A DNA stretch of 6,738 nucleotides, taken from positions 1-6,738 of the forward strand of contig JADLFY010000054.1 of NCBI GenBank assembly GCA_020849575.1, in the 5' to 3' direction. This document shows, piece by piece, positions 1 to 4,565 of the stretch (position 1 is its first letter; each line of letters begins with the position of its first letter). The stretch is from Candidatus Peregrinibacteria bacterium. GTDB taxonomy: Bacteria > Patescibacteriota > Gracilibacteria > UBA1369. The notes beneath the pieces are model-generated. The model was not told the origin of the DNA. It was given only the letters and a program-made list of their open reading frames with translations, and searched no databases. The translations under genes were made by a program, and so were the position numbers.

Positions 1-849
1 ATAGGTGGAAATTATGAAGATATAATTTTGTCAGTTGATTTTCATTTGCTCGATGGGGTTAATGATTCGGAGTACGTAAAAATTGAGACAGATGGCACAA
101 AGAAGTTCTGGGAAGATTTAAACAATGTCTATGGTCAAATAGTTCCAGCGTCTGTGCAGTACACATTTTTGGGAAATCAGGTGAAAATCAGATTTGAGAT
201 GGAGAAAGATGGCGTAAAACAATCCTTTAGAAGAGTGCTGGCTTTTGGCAATTATCAAAATCAAACCGTGCAACCAAGTCTACTGGTAGATTTGATAGAA
301 AAATCACCACTCGAACTGGATCAAAAAATTTTACAGGTGGGCAGCAAATTCCCCGGAGATATGATACTGGCAAACTATAAAGACGGTAAATTTGGTGAAG
401 AAAATTTAACCAATTCCAAAAACTGGAAATTGTTATTTTTCTATCCTTCTGATTTCACTTTTGTCTGTCCTACTGAATGTCTGGCACTACGAGATAATTT
501 TGGGGAATTGCAAAAATTGGGAGTCGATGTTTACGCTGTAAGTACTGATTTGCTTGAGGTTCATCAGGCATGGGAGACAATGTATTTTGGCAAATTGCCT
601 TATGCTTTGGTCAGTGATTACAATAAGCAATTGGTAAGAATGTTTGGCTTCTGGAATGAAAAAGAAGGTGTATCCTATCGTGGCACAGTGATTATTTCAC
701 CTGATAATGAAATCAAGTTTATGTCTGCTCAAAGCAATGATACAGGTAGAAATATTGAAGAATATCTGAGATTAATTAAAGCCTTTCAAACACCCGGACT
801 GAAACCGGTCAATTGGCAGGATGGAGATGCCGTGATTGAAACCAAATAA
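1..849 (+). CDS. AhpC/Prx1-type peroxiredoxin with N-terminal extension (5' end probably outside window)
   Basis: This is a thiol peroxidase that would reduce hydrogen peroxide, organic peroxides or peroxynitrite in the cytoplasm. Numbering below counts from the TTG at 28. The peroxiredoxin domain spans about residues 97-273. It carries FYPSDFTFVCPTE with P140, T144 and peroxidatic C147 (TGT at 466-468), and the conserved arginine is R218 in SYRGT. AhpC proteins normally have a C-terminal VCPxxW with the resolving cysteine. Here the matching stretch is LKPVNW (258-263), so that cysteine is missing. The only other cysteine is C151, giving CPTEC. Residues 1-96 form an extension I do not recognise. 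Its frame is open back to base 1 and TTG is a poor start with no Shine-Dalgarno sequence, so the gene probably begins upstream. The gene converges on rnc, with 43 bp between the two stops. The peroxiredoxin family is certain; the start and the recycling partner are not known. Confidence 0.88.
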   Translation: MGGNYEDIILSVDFHLLDGVNDSEYVKIETDGTKKFWEDLNNVYGQIVPASVQYTFLGNQVKIRFEMEKDGVKQSFRRVLAFGNYQNQTVQPSLLVDLIEKSPLELDQKILQVGSKFPGDMILANYKDGKFGEENLTNSKNWKLLFFYPSDFTFVCPTECLALRDNFGELQKLGVDVYAVSTDLLEVHQAWETMYFGKLPYALVSDYNKQLVRMFGFWNEKEGVSYRGTVIISPDNEIKFMSAQSNDTGRNIEEYLRLIKAFQTPGLKPVNWQDGDAVIETK

Positions 850-892
850 TTACAGCAAATAAGCGCTTAGAACTGATAATTGGTTTTGAAGA
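850..892. other. convergent intergenic spacer with a 10-bp palindrome, no clear terminator
   Basis: This short gap lies between the peroxiredoxin stop and the rnc stop. It contains the perfect palindrome TAAGCGCTTA at 860-869. A 7-bp inverted repeat (AAACCAA at 839-845, TTGGTTT at 880-886) flanks it with a 34-nt loop. Neither structure is a GC-rich hairpin followed by a T-run on either strand, so I do not call an intrinsic terminator. The two converging genes may end by Rho or read into each other. Confidence 0.35.
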
Positions 893-1615
893 TTAATCGT
901 CTGTACTGATTTTGATATCAGTCCAGTTTTTGGCTTTGATACCTTCACGAGCAGCTTCTTGTTCTGCTTTTTGTTTACTGGAACCACTGCCTTCAGAAAT
1001 TTTCTGATTATCGAGATAAAGCCCCATGGTAAAAATTTTGCTATGGTCTGGACCGGATTCAGAAATGAATTTATATTCCGGAGTGACGCCAAGTAATTCC
1101 TGAGCTACCTCCTGAAAACGTGATTTGGCATCAATGTGATGACCACCCTGAAGAATTTTATCCAGTCTGCCCAGGATAAAATTGTTGGCAAATTGATGAG
1201 CCTTTTGATACCCCTGATCGAGATAAACTGATCCAATCAAAGCCTCCAAAGTGTTGGCTAAAATATAGTTTTTGGTACGACCGCCTGAGCGCTCTTCCCC
1301 TCTGCTCAAATAAAGATATAAGCCGAGATCCAATTCCACGGAAATTTCAGCCAGATGCTTGCCTTTAACCAGGGCTGAGCGCCAATTGGTCAAGACACCT
1401 TCTTCTTCTTCAGGATAACGTTTATAAAGGTATTCAGTGACAATCAATTCCAAAACTGCATCACCCAAAAATTCCAGACGCTCATTATGTTCTTTTTTGA
1501 GGTCACGATGCTCATTAAGATAGGATTTATGAACGAAAGCCAAATCAAGGATGTTTAAATCCTTGAAAGTAATACCGATTTTTTCCATTAAGGCTTTGTA
1601 GCGTTCTTTCAACAT
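893..1615 (-). CDS. rnc: ribonuclease III
   Basis: RNase III cuts double-stranded RNA and releases 16S and 23S rRNA precursors from the primary transcript. The 240-residue length is normal. The catalytic domain covers about residues 1-155, with the signature NERLEFLGDAVL at 44-55 supplying E48 and D52, and the second metal-site motif LANTLEALIG at 119-128 supplying E124. A double-stranded RNA-binding domain follows at about 162-226, ending in GSGSSKQKAEQEAA. One oddity is that the position of E. coli D114 is N121 here (AAC codon at 1255-1253); the other three acidic metal ligands are kept. The ATG lies 6 nt after the nusB stop with no Shine-Dalgarno sequence, so translation is probably coupled to nusB. 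It is the last gene of the minus-strand block. Confidence 0.96.
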   Translation of the reverse strand: MLKERYKALMEKIGITFKDLNILDLAFVHKSYLNEHRDLKKEHNERLEFLGDAVLELIVTEYLYKRYPEEEEGVLTNWRSALVKGKHLAEISVELDLGLYLYLSRGEERSGGRTKNYILANTLEALIGSVYLDQGYQKAHQFANNFILGRLDKILQGGHHIDAKSRFQEVAQELLGVTPEYKFISESGPDHSKIFTMGLYLDNQKISEGSGSSKQKAEQEAAREGIKAKNWTDIKISTDD

Positions 1616-1621
1616 AAAAAA

Positions 1622-2122
1622 TTATTTTTTCGATTTGGCTGACTTTGATTTGGTCTTTGATTTAGTTGACTTGGCTGTTTTACTCTGGCCCTGGCCTTCT
1701 TTATTGGTGGCTTCAGGACGATGTTTATTCATAATTGTACTAAGCACACCATTGACGAATTTACTGCTATTCAAATCACCAAAAACCTTAGCAATTTCAA
1801 TGGCTTCATTGATGGCTACTACTGGAGGCACATCTTTGGAGAAAAGTATTTCATAAGTACCGATTTCCAGAAGTACGCGATCAACCAGAGCAATACGTTC
1901 AAAACTCCATTCGGGAGCTTCTTCTCCGATAATTTTGCGTATTTCTTCTTTGTGCGAAAGAACACCCTGAAGAAGCTCTTCCGCAAAAGTAGTATCGGTT
2001 AGCTTTTCAGCGAACTCCTTGGTATTGGCTTTCAGATCGGGTTCCACCGCTCCGTTACGAAACTCATAGCTGAATAGAGTCTGCATCACTGCGATTCTCG
2101 CTAAATGCCTGTAACTGGCCAT
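1622..2122 (-). CDS. nusB: transcription antitermination factor NusB with Lys/Ser-rich tail
   Basis: NusB binds boxA RNA together with ribosomal protein S10 and helps RNA polymerase read through rRNA operons. The start SYRHLARIAVMQTLFSYEF matches the family opening (RHxAR...QxLY). The C-terminal core motif PPVVAINEAIEIAKVFG with SSKFVNGVLSTI at 119-130 is diagnostic. The folded domain ends near residue 135, as in ordinary NusB proteins of about 130-150 residues. Residues 136-166 form an extra tail made almost only of K, S, T and A (for example TKSKTKSKSAKSKK), probably disordered and possibly RNA-binding. The ATG has no Shine-Dalgarno sequence. A possible promoter lies in the 57-bp gap to rpmF. 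Placement next to rnc joins rRNA transcription with rRNA processing. Confidence 0.95.
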   Translation of the reverse strand: MASYRHLARIAVMQTLFSYEFRNGAVEPDLKANTKEFAEKLTDTTFAEELLQGVLSHKEEIRKIIGEEAPEWSFERIALVDRVLLEIGTYEILFSKDVPPVVAINEAIEIAKVFGDLNSSKFVNGVLSTIMNKHRPEATNKEGQGQSKTAKSTKSKTKSKSAKSKK

Positions 2123-2148
2123 ATATTGAAGGTAAGTTTTTAAATATC

Positions 2149-2167
2149 AGTTCATTATAGCTGAACT
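2149..2167. repeat. inverted repeat AGTTCA-7 nt-TGAACT in the rpmF-nusB gap
   Basis: Six-base arms at 2149-2154 and 2162-2167 are separated by 7 bases, and the loop holds most of the candidate TATAAT box for nusB. It could be an operator or a weak RNA hairpin at the operon junction. It has no T-run after it on the minus strand, so it does not look like a terminator. Confidence 0.35.
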
Positions 2168-2182
2168 TAGCCTGGATTACTA
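2154..2182 (-). promoter_or_regulatory. possible internal promoter for nusB-rnc
   Basis: Read on the minus strand, there is a perfect TATAAT at 2159-2154. A weak -35, TAGTAA (3 of 6 matches to TTGACA), sits 17 bp upstream at 2182-2177 and overlaps the rpmF stop codon. Transcription would start near 2147, giving a leader of about 25 nt. AT-rich DNA yields such matches by chance, so this is tentative. Confidence 0.3.
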
Positions 2183-2371
2183 GGCTTTTACTTTCTTGAC
2201 TGCTGCCACCTTGGTCTTGGTGCGAAGCTTGAGATTTCCCTTTAATTCAAGGTTTTTCATTTTGGTAACTACACCCATCAATTTTTTTCTGGTGTGTGAC
2301 ATAAAAGCACTGTGTCTAGACTTAGACCTGCTTTTGGTCATCTTATACTTTGGTACTGGATGCTTAGCCAT
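2180..2371 (-). CDS. rpmF: 50S ribosomal protein bL32
   Basis: This is a 63-residue, strongly basic structural protein of the large ribosomal subunit. The N-terminal part (MAKHPVPKYKMTKSRSKSRH) follows the bL32 pattern of a short VPK/R-x-K opening, a T/SKSR-S/T-R motif and a conserved histidine. The rest is lysine-rich and continues toward the end as KLRTKTKVAAVKKVKA. There are no cysteines, so this is the zinc-free (C-minus) form of bL32. Its place directly behind the YceD/DUF177 gene, 20 nt after that stop, is one of the most conserved pairings in bacteria and strongly supports the call. No Shine-Dalgarno sequence is visible before the ATG. Confidence 0.9.
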   Translation of the reverse strand: MAKHPVPKYKMTKSRSKSRHSAFMSHTRKKLMGVVTKMKNLELKGNLKLRTKTKVAAVKKVKA

Positions 2372-2382
2372 GGCTAAAGAAA

Positions 2383-2412
2383 ATTATATGATTACTTAAT
2401 GATATCTTTGAG
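2383..2412 (-). promoter_or_regulatory. possible -10 element just upstream of rpmF
   Basis: A perfect TATAAT is read on the minus strand at 2388-2383, inside the 20-nt gap between the yceD stop and the rpmF start. The best -35 at 18-bp spacing is CTCAAA at 2412-2407 (3 of 6). Initiation would fall about 5 nt before the rpmF ATG, giving an almost leaderless mRNA. The support is weak. Confidence 0.18.
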
Positions 2413-2955
2413 ATTAGCAAAAGGTTTATACGTTTTTTCTGACTCTTCTGTCTCGTGCTCTTTTTTCTGGAAGGATTGACAACTTGTATCATGATTTTCT
2501 TCCAGGTTCAGATTGACGTGACAGTCAAGACAAAGCCCTTTGCAGCGCTCAGAGCATACTGGAATCATGGGAAAATGCAAGAGTAATTCTTGTCTCAAAG
2601 TCTCGGTCAAATCGATGGACATATCGTTGGGATTGATCAGAAAAACCTCCATGGAATCATAGTTTCGACCTGGAGCTTCAGACAAAAACTCCCGTTCAGT
2701 GGTGGAAACTGCCAATTGAAAATCAAAATCAATTAAACATTTGGAGCAGGTTAAAGTACTGGAAGTCTGCAAATGCTCCAGGATGGCGATCACTCCATCT
2801 TTCATGCGAATCAGAGTCAGATCTGAGCTGATGGGTTGATCTAATTGTATTTCAGGACCAAAATCAGGATTTGCTTCGATGGCATCTTTAAAGGTTGCCC
2901 CTTGGCCCTGATTCCAGATCTGGCCAATTTTAACGTTAGTGATGTCCTTAATCAT
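2392..2955 (-). CDS. yceD: YceD/DUF177 family protein (23S rRNA accumulation protein)
   Basis: Members of this family are needed for normal 23S rRNA accumulation and are usually encoded immediately before rpmF, as here. The 187-residue protein has the family layout. A variable beta-rich N-terminal half leads to a first cysteine pair, C70-x2-C73 (LTCSKC). An acidic helix, DLTETLRQELLLHFPM, leads to the second cluster C134, C138, C142, C145 (VCSERCKGLCLDC) and then NLN. These cysteines probably bind zinc. The residue after C145 is histidine, where the family usually has glycine. The C-terminus FANLKDIIK also fits the usual ending. The ATG starts 1 nt after the stop of the upstream BI-1 gene (TAA-A-ATG), so the two are almost certainly translationally coupled. 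Confidence 0.9.
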   Translation of the reverse strand: MIKDITNVKIGQIWNQGQGATFKDAIEANPDFGPEIQLDQPISSDLTLIRMKDGVIAILEHLQTSSTLTCSKCLIDFDFQLAVSTTEREFLSEAPGRNYDSMEVFLINPNDMSIDLTETLRQELLLHFPMIPVCSERCKGLCLDCHVNLNLEENHDTSCQSFQKKEHETEESEKTYKPFANLKDIIK

Positions 2956-2956
2956 T

Positions 2957-3631
2957 TTATCTACGATTGAGAGCTGCTAAAAGGCGCAAAATATAAAGGA
3001 AAAGATTAAAAATATCCAGGTAAAGTGACATAGCCGCCAAAATATACATGTCTTCAGGATAGCTCTTTAGTTTTTGCATGTCGTACATGGTATAGGCACT
3101 GAAAAGGACAACGCCAATACCGGAAAAAATCATTTCAAAGGTATTACTCCATGGTACAAAGATTCCAATAACTGATACCACAATCATGCCAATCAGCGAC
3201 ATCATCAGGAAACCACGCAGACCCTGCAGATTGAAATGGGTGGTATGTCCAAAAACAGCTGCAGCTCCAAACATCAGGGCAGTGGCTCCAAAGGCTTTAA
3301 TAAGGATATCCACGCCGGCAGCACTTTCCAAGAAATAGGCCAGTACTGGAACCAAAGTAATTCCGGTAATTACAGCAAAAATAGTGAACAAAATATAGTT
3401 GAGCGGAGTAGTTTTGCTCCACCATTGAGAAGTAAGTATCAAGCCCAATTCCGCGATGATCAGGAGATAGATAAAAGCGGTATTGGAAAGGAAAAATGGA
3501 ATGAGATAGTTGAGACCAACAAAGGCACCTGCTGCTGAGGCAGCCACGGCTAATCCAAAGAAAAACATTACTTTGGAGACAAAAGAACTTCCATAGACAG
3601 GACGGGTCTGGGCAACTTCTTGGTTATACAT
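2957..3631 (-). CDS. Bax inhibitor-1/YccA family integral membrane protein
   Basis: A seven-helix inner-membrane protein of the BI-1 (TMBIM) family; a studied member, B. subtilis YetJ, is a pH-sensitive calcium leak channel. I start it at the ATG at 3631, giving 224 residues. The frame runs up to a TTG at 3715, but those 28 extra residues are not hydrophobic and do not resemble a family N-terminus. Predicted helices lie near residues 20-42, 52-68, 77-101, 109-129, 139-160, 164-183 and 197-219. The signature end YTMYDMQKL followed by MSLYLDIFNLFLYILRLL keeps D184 and D206, which match the di-aspartyl pH sensor of YetJ. There is no Shine-Dalgarno sequence. It is the first gene of the minus-strand block, an unusual lead for a ribosome-related operon; its physiological substrate cannot be read from sequence. 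Confidence 0.92.
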   Translation of the reverse strand: MYNQEVAQTRPVYGSSFVSKVMFFFGLAVAASAAGAFVGLNYLIPFFLSNTAFIYLLIIAELGLILTSQWWSKTTPLNYILFTIFAVITGITLVPVLAYFLESAAGVDILIKAFGATALMFGAAAVFGHTTHFNLQGLRGFLMMSLIGMIVVSVIGIFVPWSNTFEMIFSGIGVVLFSAYTMYDMQKLKSYPEDMYILAAMSLYLDIFNLFLYILRLLAALNRR

Positions 3632-3656
3632 ATGATAAAAGTTAAGTTTTTTGCTA

Positions 3657-3687
3657 GTTATAAAGCCGAATCGGCCGTAACTGTAAC
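3657..3687 (-). promoter_or_regulatory. possible promoter for the BI-1-yceD-rpmF-nusB-rnc block
   Basis: On the minus strand a -10-like TATAAC at 3662-3657 is preceded by GTTACA at 3687-3682 (4 of 6 matches to TTGACA) with a long 19-bp spacer. The spacer contains the palindrome at 3665-3675. Transcription would begin near 3650, about 20 nt before the BI-1 ATG at 3631. The long spacer keeps confidence low, but some promoter must lie in this divergent gap. Confidence 0.3.
3665..3675. repeat. palindrome GCCGA-A-TCGGC in the divergent spacer
   Basis: Five-base arms flank a single central base. The element is notably GC-rich within AT-rich surroundings and sits inside the spacer of the candidate BI-1 promoter. 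It may be a repressor or activator site, or chance. Confidence 0.35.
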
Positions 3688-3693
3688 ATTTTT

Positions 3694-3722
3694 TTGGCAA
3701 AATTGCCAGTATCAATTAGAAT
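3694..3722 (+). promoter_or_regulatory. sigma70-like promoter for the hydrolase-Mur ligase-aminotransferase operon
   Basis: TTGGCA at 3694-3699 (5 of 6 matches to TTGACA) and TAGAAT at 3717-3722 (5 of 6 to TATAAT) are separated by the ideal 17 bp. Initiation near A3729 would give a leader of only about 15 nt before the ATG at 3744, with no Shine-Dalgarno sequence. The -35 box overlaps the palindrome at 3695-3708, which would suit control by a DNA-binding regulator. This is the best promoter match I found in the window. Confidence 0.55.
3695..3708. repeat. palindrome TGGCAA-AA-TTGCCA overlapping a -35 box
   Basis: Perfect 6-bp arms flank two central bases. The element covers the -35 region of the plus-strand promoter and lies just upstream of the candidate minus-strand -35. 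It could be an operator shared by the two divergent operons. On the minus strand it is followed by a run of seven A, so it is not a terminator in that direction; on the plus strand the T-run precedes it. Confidence 0.4.
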
Positions 3723-3743
3723 GCATCCACACGCAAATTACAA

Positions 3744-4565
3744 ATGCAAAAATTCAGTTTTCAAATTGATGGACTAGAAGCCAAAGGTTGTTATGTTGGC
3801 AGTGGCAAACCGTTGATATTTTTACATGGCTGGGGTGGTAATAAAGAAAGTTGGGAAGAATTGATGAATTGCCTGGCTGGTCTGGGAGCATCTGCTGGGC
3901 ATTGTTTAATTGCTCTGGATTTTCCGGGATTTGGAGAAAGTGAAGAACCCAAAACAGCCTGGTCCGTAGGCGATTATCTGAAGTGGTTCCAGAGAGTTTT
4001 AAAATGCCTGGAAAAAGGAGAAGGTCCCAAGGATATTGATTTTTCAAAGGGTTATGATTTGGCGGTTCATTCCTTTGGGGGAAGAGTTTTATTTAAAATG
4101 GCCGGAGAAAAAGCTGAATTTGAGCCAAAAGCAGATAAATTGATTATTATTGCTGCAGCGGGTATTAAACCGAAAAAAACTTTACCAATTAGACTGGCTG
4201 GAACAATAGCCAAAACTGGCAAAAGGGTACTAAATGTCACTCCCCTACGCTGGCTGGCCCCTGCTTCCAAGAAGGCTTTATATAAAGTCCTACGCAGCCA
4301 TGACTATGAAAAAACCTCAGGAGTAATGCGGGAAACATTTTTGAAAGTTATTAATGAAGATTTAAAAGACAATATATTAGGGATGAAAAATCCGGCCCTG
4401 ATTTTCTGGGGTAAAAAAGATCGTTATGTACCTCTGAGCGATGCCAGAACCATTCATGTCAGAATTCCAGGCAGTAAATTGATGGTTTTTCCTGATGGTA
4501 AACACGGTATTCATCGTACAAAAGCCAAGGAAATAGCTGAAATGGTTAATGAATTTATTAAATAG
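3744..4565 (+). CDS. alpha/beta hydrolase
   Basis: A 273-residue alpha/beta-hydrolase-fold enzyme, probably cytoplasmic since no signal peptide or membrane helix is visible. The HGWGG oxyanion motif is at 28-32, followed by DFPGFGES at 59-66. The nucleophile elbow is AVHSFGG with S110, a histidine variant of GxSxG. The acid D226 is in FWGKKDRYVP, and the likely catalytic histidine is H254 in DGKHGIH (H257 is the alternative). The triad is complete, so an active hydrolase is expected. The bond cleaved (ester, thioester, amide or other) cannot be told from this sequence. A basic lid region at about 140-190 (IKPKKTLPIR, KTGKRV) may contact acidic phospholipid or polyanionic substrates; that is inference. 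It is the first gene of a three-gene operon with envelope-related partners, so a role in envelope-precursor or lipid turnover is plausible. Confidence 0.88.
   Translation: MQKFSFQIDGLEAKGCYVGSGKPLIFLHGWGGNKESWEELMNCLAGLGASAGHCLIALDFPGFGESEEPKTAWSVGDYLKWFQRVLKCLEKGEGPKDIDFSKGYDLAVHSFGGRVLFKMAGEKAEFEPKADKLIIIAAAGIKPKKTLPIRLAGTIAKTGKRVLNVTPLRWLAPASKKALYKVLRSHDYEKTSGVMRETFLKVINEDLKDNILGMKNPALIFWGKKDRYVPLSDARTIHVRIPGSKLMVFPDGKHGIHRTKAKEIAEMVNEFIK

Noticed and set aside
3..25. AGGTGG followed by ATG at 14-16, resembling an RBS and start for the first gene.
   Set aside because: That ATG is out of frame with the peroxiredoxin and meets TAA after three codons.
850..1092. Open frame of 80 codons antisense-frame within rnc.
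   Set aside because: It overlaps the RNase III double-stranded RNA-binding domain in another frame, and its composition looks like a shadow of the real gene.
2149..2167. The inverted repeat after rpmF as an intrinsic terminator.
   Set aside because: The arms are only 6 bp and AT-rich, and no T-run follows on the transcribed strand.
3632..3715. A 28-residue N-terminal extension of the BI-1 protein starting at TTG 3715.
   Set aside because: The start codon is weak, the extra residues do not fit the family, and the extension would span the candidate minus-strand promoter. The ATG at 3631 gives a normal length.
3721..3777. A short plus-strand frame from the ATG at 3721 upstream of the hydrolase.
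   Set aside because: It has 18 codons, overlaps the -10 box and then the hydrolase gene out of frame, and begins before the predicted transcription start.
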